Assembly (NCBI RefSeq): GCF_000724545.1
Contig: NZ_JHBV01000029.1
Location: forward strand, 1 to 64,000
Length of the DNA stretch: 64,000 bases
Origin: Aureispira sp. CCB-QB1
Lineage (GTDB): Bacteria; Bacteroidota; Bacteroidia; Chitinophagales; Saprospiraceae
Reading direction: 5' to 3'
Positions 17,901 to 25,327 of the stretch are shown here, in pieces (position 1 is the first letter of the stretch; each line of letters starts with the position of its first letter). The position numbers and the translations under genes are program-made. The notes below the pieces were generated by a model. The model worked only from the letters and a program-made list of their open reading frames with translations. It was not told the origin of the DNA and made no database searches.

Positions 17901-20488
17901 ATAGTTCCTGTATTAATATTGATTGCCAAACCAGATGCACTACTAAATGTTCCTCCTGTTAACCCTGTTATCGTTGGGGTCGGATCACTTCCATTCTGAC
18001 AATAAGAAGAAGAACTATAGTTAAACCCTGCATTATCTAAAGCAGTAATCGTAACAGCTACATTCGAACTATTCGGACAAGGACCTGAAGTCGTGTAAAT
18101 TACAGTATAGGTTCCTGCTACGGATGCACTCAAATCAATTTGTCCTGTATTGTTGTTAATAGACAAACCTGATGTGCTACTAAATGTACCACCACCTGAG
18201 CCTGTAATCGTTGGCGTCGGATCGTTAGCATTTTGACAATAAGCAGTATTGCTATATGAAAAATTAGCATTATCAACATTATTAATTGTAATTAAATCTG
18301 TCGAACTAGTAGGACAAGGTCCTGCGGTTGTATACATTATAGTATAAGTTCCTGCGGTTGATGCACTCAAGTCGATTTGTCCTGTACTGCTGTTAATCGA
18401 CAAGCCTGTTGTGCTACTAAACGTGCCACCTCCTGCTCCTGCAATTGTTGGGGTTGGATCATTGTTATTTTTACAATAAGCAGACGAACTATATGCAAAT
18501 GTGGGGTTATCTAAGGCATTAATAACAACCGTCTGCGTGGTGCTATTCGGACAAGTTCCCGATGTCGCATATGTCACAACATAGGTTCCTGCGGTTGACG
18601 CACTTAAATCTATTTGACCAGTATTACTATTAATAGACAAACCTGACGTACTGCTAAAAGAACCTCCACCTAAACCTGTAATCGTTGGTGTCGGGTCGTT
18701 GGCATTTTGGCAATACGAAGGCGAGGAATAATTAAACCCTGCATTATCCGTAGCGTTAACAACTACTGATTGGGTGGCAGTATTCGGACAGATTCCAGAT
18801 GTGGTATAGGTCACGGTATAAGTTCCTGCCGTTGAGGCACTCAAATCTATCTGCCCAGTATTGCTATTAATGGATAAACCTGACGTGCTACTAAAAGAAC
18901 CGCCGCCTAAACCTGTAATCGTTGGCGTCGGGTCACTCCCGTTTTGACAATACGAAGACGAAGAATAACTAAACCCTGCATTGTCCAAAGCATTTACTGT
19001 TACTGCTTGAGTAGTACTATTCGGGCAAGTCCCAGAGGTCGTATAAGTCACAGTATAAGTCCCTACAGTTGAGGCACTCAAATCTATCTGCCCTGTATTG
19101 CTGTTGATGGACAAGCCTGACGTACTACTAAAAGAACCACCACTTAAGCCTGTAATTGCTGGTGTCGGGTCACTTCCATTTTGACAATACGAAGACGAAG
19201 AATAACTAAACCCTGCATTGTCTGCCGCATTGATAGTAATAGCCTGTGTAGAATTATTAGAACAAGAACCTGTTGTGGTATAGGTAACGGTATAGGTTCC
19301 CGCTGTTGAGGCACTTAAATCTATCTGCCCTGTATTGCTATTAATCGCTAAGCCAAGTGTACTACTATAACTTCCCCCTGAAGTAACAGCAGTTGGTGTA
19401 GGATCGTTTTGATTTTGGCAATAGCTACTGTTGGCATACGAAAAAGTAGCATCATCAATACTAGTAATTGATATTGCAAATGTTCCAACAGTTGGACATG
19501 GTCCATTCGTGATATACCCTACCGAATAAGAGCCAATAGCTGAAGCCGATACATCAATTTCACCAGTCGAACCATTAATCACTAAACCTGCTGGAGAAGC
19601 TTGAAAACTTCCTCCCGCCAACCCCGTAATAGTTGGTGTCGGATCCGATTCATTAACACAATAAGAAGATTTGCTATATGTAAACGAAGCATCATCTGTC
19701 GCTACAACGGTAACAACATCCGTTGCGGTTCCTGTTGCATAGGTATATGTTACGGTATAAGTATTGGGTGTTGATGCACTCAAATCTATTTGCCCACTTG
19801 TTGTATTCAAACTAAGTCCAACAGGTGAAGCCGAAAAACTTCCTCCTGACGTTCCTGTAATTACTGGCGTCGGATCAGCAGAGCCCTGGCAATAAGAAGC
19901 TTGGCTATAATCAATACTTGCTGCCGCTTGTTCTGTCAGAACTACAGAAACAGGTCCTGCTGGATCGTCTCCAGAGGTTGCATTATTACCATTTCCAACA
20001 ATACCATCTGAGTAGATGGTAACATTCCCTGTCCCAATGGCAGGTGCTGTCCAAGAGGCAATAAACACAAAGTTATTTGCTGTCAAAGCTGGGCTACTGT
20101 GTTCTACATACTGTCTAGAGCCAATTGTAGATATTTGCGTATTGGTTTGGGGATTCGAAAAGGTTCCTGCTTGAGCATTGGAACTTGTCAAGGCAACAGC
20201 TTGAAAACCTCTTGAAAAACCAAAATTACTTGCTATATCAAACTCTACAGTATATGTATCTCCTGGAATATATGAAGTGACAACACTTCCTCCACTATCT
20301 TTAACCCTGACAGTAAGCGTTACGTTATTCAAGGCTCCACTATGACAAGAACCACAATTGGTTCCATTTGCTATTGGGCTTCCCGTTCGGTCTATACCAA
20401 ATTGAGCCGCTAACCCCAATCGTTTGCTTTGTAGGACATAGGTGGCAAAGATGGAGAATGCTAAAATGTAAATAAATCTTAGTTTCAT
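14921..20488 (-). CDS. Giant secreted repeat protein with CxxCH N-terminal domain and T9SS sorting domain
   Basis: An 1855-residue exoprotein. Signal peptide 1-28. N-terminal domain about 29-185, with C45-x-x-C48-H49, matches the 'choice-of-anchor V'/Reeler-like domain; CxxCH could hold haem, but this is not shown. Residues about 190-1764 are 20 tandem modules of roughly 79 residues, each with FSYSxxxYCQN-DPTP near its start, GGxFSSTxGLSIN, a TGQIDLSAS turn and a GTYTVTYTTxGxCP strand. Each module has two Cys, a likely intra-module disulfide. The C-terminus (about 1775-1855; YALFPNPNIGRFRIE... VGGMYWVEI) is a type A T9SS sorting domain, so the protein is probably exported across the outer membrane and anchored or released. 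A stalk-like adhesin is the likeliest role. The repeat-free paralogue lies upstream at 21037-21879. Confidence 0.92.
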   Translation of the reverse strand: MKLRFIYILAFSIFATYVLQSKRLGLAAQFGIDRTGSPIANGTNCGSCHSGALNNVTLTVRVKDSGGSVVTSYIPGDTYTVEFDIASNFGFSRGFQAVALTSSNAQAGTFSNPQTNTQISTIGSRQYVEHSSPALTANNFVFIASWTAPAIGTGNVTIYSDGIVGNGNNATSGDDPAGPVSVVLTEQAAASIDYSQASYCQGSADPTPVITGTSGGSFSASPVGLSLNTTSGQIDLSASTPNTYTVTYTYATGTATDVVTVVATDDASFTYSKSSYCVNESDPTPTITGLAGGSFQASPAGLVINGSTGEIDVSASAIGSYSVGYITNGPCPTVGTFAISITSIDDATFSYANSSYCQNQNDPTPTAVTSGGSYSSTLGLAINSNTGQIDLSASTAGTYTVTYTTTGSCSNNSTQAITINAADNAGFSYSSSSYCQNGSDPTPAITGLSGGSFSSTSGLSINSNTGQIDLSASTVGTYTVTYTTSGTCPNSTTQAVTVNALDNAGFSYSSSSYCQNGSDPTPTITGLGGGSFSSTSGLSINSNTGQIDLSASTAGTYTVTYTTSGICPNTATQSVVVNATDNAGFNYSSPSYCQNANDPTPTITGLGGGSFSSTSGLSINSNTGQIDLSASTAGTYVVTYATSGTCPNSTTQTVVINALDNPTFAYSSSAYCKNNNDPTPTIAGAGGGTFSSTTGLSINSSTGQIDLSASTAGTYTIMYTTAGPCPTSSTDLITINNVDNANFSYSNTAYCQNANDPTPTITGSGGGTFSSTSGLSINNNTGQIDLSASVAGTYTVIYTTSGPCPNSSNVAVTITALDNAGFNYSSSSYCQNGSDPTPTITGLTGGTFSSASGLAININTGTIDVSASTAGTYTIFYSTQGTCPNNSTQTVTITPTDNSSFSYSSVSYCQNGSDPSPSIAGTTGGTFTSTAGLAINATSGQIDVSASNTGTYNVTYTTNGSCPSTTTVTVTITAADNASFTYGGNTFCQNGTDPTPTGSLAGGVWSATAGLVINSGTGTIDLSASTAGTYNVTYTTNGPCPNSNSATITITATDNASFSYNATSACQNGTDLTATVTGLAGGAFTSTTGLSINGNTGQIDVSASTVGTYVVTYTTNGSCPNTATATITIDAADDASFTYGGATFCQNAVDPTPTVNLAGGTFSSTTGLSINGNTGQIDVSASTAGSYVVTYTTNGTCPSSSTQNITITTTGNSSFNYSSTSYCLNGNNPTPTITGNPGGSFSSTSGLAIDGTTGTIDLANTTAGTYTVTYSVTGSCPSSSTASVTILTIDDASFSYSAASACQNGTDLVATVTGLAGGTFTSTTGLAINSNSGLIDVSASTAGSYTVTYTTNGACPNTSTSSVVIMATDNASFTYGGNTFCQNGIDPTPTGGLSGGVWSAGGGLVINSSTGTIDVSSATAGTYNVTYTTNGPCPNSNTIFITITDADDASFSYNAASACQNGSNLVATITGLSGGTFTSTTGLSIDGTTGEIDVAASTAGTYNVTYTTNGPCPNSALVSITIEATDDASFTYGGATFCQNAADPIPTVNLSGGTFTVLPAGLMVNSATGEIDVSASAVGTYDLTYTTNGPCPSSSTLSVTITGTGDASFNYSTANYCQNATNPIPTITGNPGGTFTSTTGLILNGTTGEIDLAASTVGTYTVTYAVTGSCPSSSSNAVTILAADVATFGYTDTTICLNIGVNPIISVTGVSAGTYTASSSGLVFANTTTGEIDLAASVAGNYVVTYTSNGNCPAIETVNVDLSICGGTQTLVLEDAYALFPNPNIGRFRIENKGTSGDVILRVRDVYGKVIYMQEAYWDKKEQYTIDVPNIVGGMYWVEIQKGMSSKVLKMIVAE
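15196..19920 (-). repeat. 20 tandem ~237-bp coding repeats with a duplicated higher-order block
   Basis: Twenty units encode the roughly 79-residue modules. Units 4-9 are very alike (SSSYCQNGSDPTPTITG type). Units 11-14 carry the ordered variants GGNTFCQNG, ATSACQNG, GGATFCQNA and STSYCLN-GNPGG. Units 16-19 repeat that order with small changes, and unit 15 resembles 12 and 17. This indicates duplication of a multi-module block as well as single units. Confidence 0.9.
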
Positions 20489-20880
20489 ATAGTTAGTGTT
20501 AAGTGAAAAAATCTTTTTTAAGAACGTTGCTAAAGGGTAGAATGTCCCTTGATATTGGTAACAATATAGAAATGCAGCTATAAGGATATGGAGGTATGTA
20601 GTATAATGTAACCTATTTGCTTCTAAATTGTTTTTATAAATAGAGGATATTTATGCTTTCGTCTTTTTATGTAATACTTAACAGCCTTAGTACTTCGCTA
20701 TATTTGTTTTATAAACGAAGTAGTTTGCTCATTATGGTATGAGCTATTTTGCCCCTTTATAATCGTAGGACTCCTTTGCGTGGCTACTTTCAGAATTCTC
20801 TCTGTGTTCTTTTAAGAATATTAAGACTGGACAATTAACTCTCTCAATGTCTCTTTTTTAAAATACATAATAATTCTTAA

Positions 20881-21017
20881 TACTACATTGATTTTTTAGT
20901 TTTTTATAAAAAAACATAAAAAAGTGCTTTAGATGCGTTTTGCAATCTAAAGCACTTAAGACTTGATGATATAGTTAAACGTAATTATTTTTATTTCGTT
21001 GTGGTTTCAACAGACTA
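20881..21017. mobile_element. MITE-like palindromic element, copy 1
   Basis: 137 bp. The left 44 bases align without gaps to the left arm of the 30.6-kb copy with 35 identities. The left end TACTACATTGA and right end TCAACAGACTA are degenerate versions of the TACTCCGTTGA/TCAACGGAGTA terminal repeats. An internal perfect 13-base hairpin (20922-20934 with 20945-20957) differs in sequence from that of the other copy and appears to serve as terminator for the gene at 21037. Confidence 0.55.
20916..20957 (-). terminator. Terminator of the small CxxCH protein gene
   Basis: A perfect 13-base stem AAGTGCTTTAGAT/ATCTAAAGCACTT. On the minus strand it is followed by a run of Ts. It is embedded in the palindromic element. 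Confidence 0.75.
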
Positions 21018-21036
21018 TTGAGTCAATAAACAATGC

Positions 21037-21879
21037 TTATTGTACAATCATTTGTTGTGTTTGGCGAGTTTTCACTCCTTGCATCTCAACAACATAGATT
21101 CCTGACACTAAGTTTTTGCAATAAATAGAATGAGAAACACCATGATTTAGGATTACATTTTCTGAGTAAACAGAACGTCCTTCCATATTATACACTTGAA
21201 TTGTAATCGGTCCAGACTCCCCTTTATTGGTAAACACAAAAGAACCATCATTAGGAATAGGAAAAATATCAAAACTAGCCTCTTCTCTATTCAAATCATT
21301 GACAGGACTAACAGTACTTTCTGATAATACTACTTGTTCTGTTGGAGAAGTATTGTCACCTGCGGTACCTGAACCATTTACAGCCATTCCAATTCCATAC
21401 ACTGTAACGGCTCCTGTTCCTGTCGCAGGCGCTTCCCAAGTTGCAGTAAAAACACCTGTTCCGCTTCTTCCTTGATGCTCTACAAACTCTCTACCATTAC
21501 TAATAGACGATAGTTGTGTATTCGATGTTGTTGTTGTCAAGAAATCTCCTGCATTAGCATTTGCAGCATCTAAAATTACAGCTTGCATACCATACCCACT
21601 AGGTGTTCCTCCACTAGTTACATTAAAGCTTATTGTATAGGTATCTCCTGGTACGTAACTTGTTACAGCTGTTCCTGAAGCATCGCTTACAGTGATATTA
21701 ATTTGGGGATTAGAAAAAGCCCCGTTGTTGGCATGACAAGCAGTACAATTAGTGCCTAATGCCCCTGGTGCTCCTGTTCTATCTTGACCACCTATAGCTG
21801 CACGTCCTCCTGATGCACTTTGAAGAATAAATAAACAAGCAACCCCGAAAAATAGAACTCCTAGTAATTGTGTTTTCAT
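21037..21879 (-). CDS. Secreted CxxCH-domain protein with T9SS sorting domain
   Basis: A 280-residue paralogue of the giant gene without the repeats. Signal peptide about 1-28. The choice-of-anchor V/Reeler-like domain (about 29-190) has C45-x-x-C48-H49 at the same residue positions as the giant protein, and shared phrases include DRTG, GTNC, TSYVPGDTYT and FVEH. It ends in a type A T9SS sorting domain (about 203-280; FDIFPIPNDGSFVFTNKGES, VSGIYVVEMQG). It has its own promoter box (21926-21933) and terminator. Function unknown; a small surface or released protein. Confidence 0.9.
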   Translation of the reverse strand: MKTQLLGVLFFGVACLFILQSASGGRAAIGGQDRTGAPGALGTNCTACHANNGAFSNPQINITVSDASGTAVTSYVPGDTYTISFNVTSGGTPSGYGMQAVILDAANANAGDFLTTTTSNTQLSSISNGREFVEHQGRSGTGVFTATWEAPATGTGAVTVYGIGMAVNGSGTAGDNTSPTEQVVLSESTVSPVNDLNREEASFDIFPIPNDGSFVFTNKGESGPITIQVYNMEGRSVYSENVILNHGVSHSIYCKNLVSGIYVVEMQGVKTRQTQQMIVQ

Positions 21880-21925
21880 AATTTTAATTTAGATTATTTT
21901 TGTTTGTTAACCATTTTTAGTTAAA

Positions 21926-21933
21926 CAAAGGTA
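21926..21933 (-). promoter_or_regulatory. -7 box (TACCTTTG on minus strand) of the small CxxCH protein gene
   Basis: An exact TAnnTTTG match on the minus strand with a TTTG 15 bases upstream (21949-21952), slightly close for a -33 element. The start would lie about 40 bases before the ATG. Confidence 0.5.
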
Positions 21934-22053
21934 GCCCATACTTGTTAACAAAAATTACAAAAAATTGCAATTCTATTGCAAAAAATGGCAGTTTGAAAGG
22001 TATTTATTCTCAATATGCCCTAGCTTATAGTATAATATTCTCTGCAACTTTCG

Positions 22054-22061
22054 TAAGTTTG
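22054..22061 (+). promoter_or_regulatory. -7 box (TAAGTTTG) of the TPR protein gene
   Basis: An exact TAnnTTTG match. It would give a leader of only about 12 bases to the ATG at 22081 but about 40 to the in-frame ATG at 22108, which favours the second start. Confidence 0.45.
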
Positions 22062-22080
22062 ATACATTGCACGACCTAAT

Positions 22081-23607
22081 ATGATAGCTTTATTCAAAAT
22101 AAACATTATGCCTCGATGTCATTTTGCGCTCTGGGCGCTGTTCATTAGCATTTTTGGGAGCGGCACCACTTCCGTTTGTGGACAGGTTATCATTACACTA
22201 GAAGATAGCCTCTTATTTAAACAATGTGCGACACTTCCTATAACGACACCCAACTATACTTTTTCTTGCCCTACTAACAGGAGATATTGGGAGGATGAAT
22301 TTGTAAAAGAAGAAAAGCAAGCCATTACAGAACTTCTAAAAGCCTTTGAAAAATCTCCTACTGATCACCAACTAGCCATCAGCATTGCTCGCAACTACCA
22401 ATCCGTTCGTGATACCTCTAAGTATAAGACATACCTAACCTACGCCTATCAACAATGTTTGCAACAGTACAAGCAGTTTCCTGATAGCTTTGAAATTGTA
22501 CGCAACCTTGTCCATGTGCTAGAAGAAGAGCAAAACTTTCAAGAAGCCGTAACTCTTTTAAATCAATATGTCGCCAAGCACTCCAAAGACATTCGTGCAT
22601 TGACTCAATATGCCTTGCAGCTATCTAATCACGGAGCAATACAAAAAGCTAGATTTGTTCTAGAAGAAGCCTACTTACTAGCTCCTAAGCATTCAGAAAT
22701 CTATTTTGCAGCCATGATAGTGGAGTTCAATAATGTTATCCTTCAAGTCAAAAAGCTAGCTTCTTGCCCCAAGCCGCCATTAAAAAAAATTAATGCCATT
22801 TCCATTGAAGATAAATTTTTCAAAAAAGCAATTGCCAACCAAAGGGTTACATCAGCCGAAGTGGGCTTAGATGCAGCCAATATATTTGCAATTTTTCATA
22901 GAACTATATTAAAAGTACCCAACAAAAAAATTGGCAAAGAAAACATTGCTATTACTCTCACTCCTTCTGATGCCAAGTTATTGCGCAAAATTGAAAGAAG
23001 TGTTCAAAAACAGTTACAAAGTAGAATTAAGATCCCTGCGTTTGTTTACCCAACCCTATGTGTCATTAAAATTTTACAAGGTAAAACCAATGATGCCGTT
23101 CAAGTATTCAAAAATAGTGGTTCTATTTTAGCACAAAATACGGATTTGTTGCGCTTATTAGCTTTAAGTTATTGCCTACAATTAGATTATGATAATGCCA
23201 TATTATTTTTAAGAAAAACCATCTCTATTGTCCCCAATTCCTTGGATTTATATACATTGGGATGCTTGTATGTTTATCAAAATCAATTAGAAAAAGCTGG
23301 TAATATTTTTGACCAAGCAAGAAATATAAACCCACTAAATAAAAAAAACGTTTGTGCAAAAGCTGCCATATACATCCAACAAGGAGACTTTGAGAAAGCC
23401 TACAATTTAGTTGATTCTTATCCTAGTTTTCTAAAAGATGATATTGACTCTTTTCACTTGAATTATTTTACCGCATTGCTTAGCTTGACCAAAGGAAATA
23501 AAAATGATGCTTTTAAACGACTAAAAGCCATCCATGCGCAGAGCGAATACAAAGAAAATGCTAAAAAACTATTAGCACACTTTTTTAAAGCAGAAGAAGA
23601 AAAGTAA
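22081..23607 (+). CDS. Exported TPR-repeat protein
   Basis: 508 residues from the first ATG. The in-frame Met10 (22108) gives a cleaner signal peptide (MPRCHFALWALFISIFGSG...VCGQ) and fits the promoter box better. The mature part is nearly all alpha-helical, with TPR-like repeats (AISIARNYQSVRDTSKYKTY; VRNLVHVLEEEQNFQEAV; RALTQYALQLSNHGAIQKAR; LYTLGCLYVYQNQLEKAGNI; KAAIYIQQGDFEKAYNLVDS). It is a periplasmic scaffold of unknown partner. It ends 45 bp before the outer-membrane protein gene at 23653, which has its own promoter box. Confidence 0.88.
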   Translation: MIALFKINIMPRCHFALWALFISIFGSGTTSVCGQVIITLEDSLLFKQCATLPITTPNYTFSCPTNRRYWEDEFVKEEKQAITELLKAFEKSPTDHQLAISIARNYQSVRDTSKYKTYLTYAYQQCLQQYKQFPDSFEIVRNLVHVLEEEQNFQEAVTLLNQYVAKHSKDIRALTQYALQLSNHGAIQKARFVLEEAYLLAPKHSEIYFAAMIVEFNNVILQVKKLASCPKPPLKKINAISIEDKFFKKAIANQRVTSAEVGLDAANIFAIFHRTILKVPNKKIGKENIAITLTPSDAKLLRKIERSVQKQLQSRIKIPAFVYPTLCVIKILQGKTNDAVQVFKNSGSILAQNTDLLRLLALSYCLQLDYDNAILFLRKTISIVPNSLDLYTLGCLYVYQNQLEKAGNIFDQARNINPLNKKNVCAKAAIYIQQGDFEKAYNLVDSYPSFLKDDIDSFHLNYFTALLSLTKGNKNDAFKRLKAIHAQSEYKENAKKLLAHFFKAEEEK

Positions 23608-23628
23608 ACTAATATTTAATGAAAATTG

Positions 23629-23636
23629 TAGTTTTG
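23629..23636 (+). promoter_or_regulatory. -7 box (TAGTTTTG) of the beta-barrel gene
   Basis: An exact TAnnTTTG match 17 bases before the ATG at 23653. The same bases form a 6-base hairpin GTTTTG-CAG-CAAAAC. Confidence 0.4.
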
Positions 23637-23652
23637 CAGCAAAACTGACAAT

Positions 23653-24444
23653 ATGAAAATTTTTAGCACCTTTATTTTAATAACGTTACTCAGTGGAACC
23701 CTCTCTGCACAAATCCTAAATGCAGATCGTTTTGGTGCCAAACTAGATTCCACCACTACCTTTAAAGCCCTATTCGATGTTGGATTTACCATACAAAAAC
23801 AAATAGATTTAATTTTTTCATTCGATAGCAAATTAGACTTATCCTATTATTACAAAAGAAGCCTTTTTGTATTAATTGGCAATTTTAAGCTATTTAGAAG
23901 TGGAAGTACCAATATCTTGAATGGAGGTTTTGCTCATGGACGAGTTAGAATTTTAAAAGACAACTGGGTGCATCCAGAGTTTTTTGGTCAATATCAACTA
24001 GATGGCATTCGAGGTATGGAAACTCGCGTATTGGGTGGTGGAAACTTACGTTTTATCCTAACAGAATATGATCAAGGACATTTACACCTTGGCTTAGGAG
24101 CAATGTATGAATTTGAACGTTGGAATTATAGTGCCATCCCCTCATCCATTACCATTGCAGACGAAACACCTATAGAAAATCACTTTATAAAGCTCAATTG
24201 CTACCTTTCATTCACCCAAAAAATAAAGGAGCTTGCTTATTTTCAAGTGACCGCTTATTTTCAAGCCCGCCCCGATAGTTTCATTCGTTATCCTAGAATT
24301 TCGCTCAATGGAAAAATGACTTTTAAGTTTACTAAAAACATTCACTTTGCCATTATTTATAACCTATTTTATGACGCCCTTCCTCCCGTTCCTATTGATC
24401 ATCTTTATTTTTCTTTTATCAATAAGTTAACGTTTAGCTTTTAA
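23653..24444 (+). CDS. DUF481-like outer-membrane beta-barrel protein
   Basis: 263 residues: signal peptide (1-18, ending LSAQ), then alternating amphipathic strands typical of a small outer-membrane barrel (LDLSYYYKRSLFVLIGNFKL; HLHLGLGAMYEFERWNY; ITFKFTKNIHFAIIYNLFYD-type strands), ending in the C-terminal Phe seen in barrel proteins. It resembles the DUF481/YdiY family. It probably resides in the outer membrane; function unknown. A 21-base terminator follows. Confidence 0.8.
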   Translation: MKIFSTFILITLLSGTLSAQILNADRFGAKLDSTTTFKALFDVGFTIQKQIDLIFSFDSKLDLSYYYKRSLFVLIGNFKLFRSGSTNILNGGFAHGRVRILKDNWVHPEFFGQYQLDGIRGMETRVLGGGNLRFILTEYDQGHLHLGLGAMYEFERWNYSAIPSSITIADETPIENHFIKLNCYLSFTQKIKELAYFQVTAYFQARPDSFIRYPRISLNGKMTFKFTKNIHFAIIYNLFYDALPPVPIDHLYFSFINKLTFSF

Positions 24445-24455
24445 AGCGTTGTTAA

Positions 24456-24502
24456 TTTTGAAAAAACACGAATCTGCTTTTCAGATTCGTGTTTTTTCAA
24501 AA
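24456..24502. terminator. Bidirectional terminator
   Basis: A perfect 21-base stem (24456-24476 with 24482-24502) and a 5-base loop, with T-tracts within both arms, between convergent genes. Confidence 0.9.
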
Positions 24503-24525
24503 TAGTACAACAATCTACCAATACC

Positions 24526-25035
24526 TTACGCTACATAAGATAAAGTATATGTTTTTTGATCTGCACTATCTATTATAGTCAACTGAATTTGGCTACCTAC
24601 CTTGGCACCGCTATAAGTATAACTGTTTCCAGCTCCTGTTACAATAGTTCCTGACGAAATAACTTCATAATTAGAGCTACTTATCATAAATGTAATATCA
24701 TTTTTGACCAATCCATTAAAACTCACTAGAGTAAACTCATACGGATTCGTTGACGAAGCTGTCAAAGTATACCCAACATTATTAGTTGTATTTGAATTTC
24801 CAGCAGCATCTACGGTTACTACTGTGGCACTAACTGAACCTGTTCCTACATACAACTTGTTAACAGCAACACAACTAGAATTGTTTCTTTCATAACCATC
24901 CTCACAAATACAAGTACCATTACTACAAGTACCATTATTACAAACTACCCCTGAACAAGGATCACAAGAAACAACTGTTAATGCTCCCATAATCATCATA
25001 GCAAAACCTGCTAAAGAATTCATCAATGTTTTCAT
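24526..25035 (-). CDS. Small lipoprotein with an EGF-like Cys-rich motif
   Basis: 169 residues. The lipobox VVSC gives lipidated Cys24. It is followed by six Cys (27, 32, 37, 42, 44, 55) spaced as in an EGF-like module (CNNGTCSNGTCICEDGYE), then a Thr/Ser-rich beta domain (about 60-169). Similar lipoproteins with EGF-like heads occur in Saprospiria and Flavobacteriia, with no assigned function. Probably surface or periplasmic, monocistronic. Confidence 0.82.
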   Translation of the reverse strand: MKTLMNSLAGFAMMIMGALTVVSCDPCSGVVCNNGTCSNGTCICEDGYERNNSSCVAVNKLYVGTGSVSATVVTVDAAGNSNTTNNVGYTLTASSTNPYEFTLVSFNGLVKNDITFMISSSNYEVISSGTIVTGAGNSYTYSGAKVGSQIQLTIIDSADQKTYTLSYVA

Positions 25036-25212
25036 AAATCATTTTTTAAATTGAATAATTTTACTCTAATACCTTTTACAAACATCTACTAAAGTCTTAC
25101 AAATCAATGCCAAGCAACCAACCTACTGTCAATTTGATCTCGATTAAACACATAAATTAGGCAAACATTTCATGACTTAATACTCTGTTGATAACTGGCT
25201 ACCTCTAAATAT

Positions 25213-25250
25213 AAAAACAAAAAAGCACCTCTAAAAATAGAAGTACTTTT
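25213..25250 (-). terminator. Minus-strand terminator of the T9SS cargo gene
   Basis: A 12-base stem (25221-25232 with 25239-25250). As minus-strand RNA all 12 pairs form (two G-U); as plus-strand RNA the same two positions are C-A mismatches. This strand asymmetry and the minus-strand T-tract show that it serves the gene ending at 25328. Confidence 0.75.
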
Positions 25251-25327
25251 ATTTATTGATTGATTAAATTATTGTCAAGCAAATAAACGGAAAACAATCA
25301 TAGATATATTTTCAGCTCCTTCTAGTA

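Larger units (their letters stand above)
20489..21036. other. Intergenic region between the two CxxCH paralogues
   Basis: About 550 bp. The right half is occupied by a palindromic element (20881-21017) that includes the terminator of the upstream gene. The rest should hold the promoter of the giant gene; I found no exact TAnnTTTG box on the minus strand. Confidence 0.5.

Noticed and set aside
15196-19920. Regular direct repeats that could suggest a CRISPR array
   Set aside because: The units are about 237 bp, in frame and encode tandem protein modules; no short conserved repeat with unique spacers.
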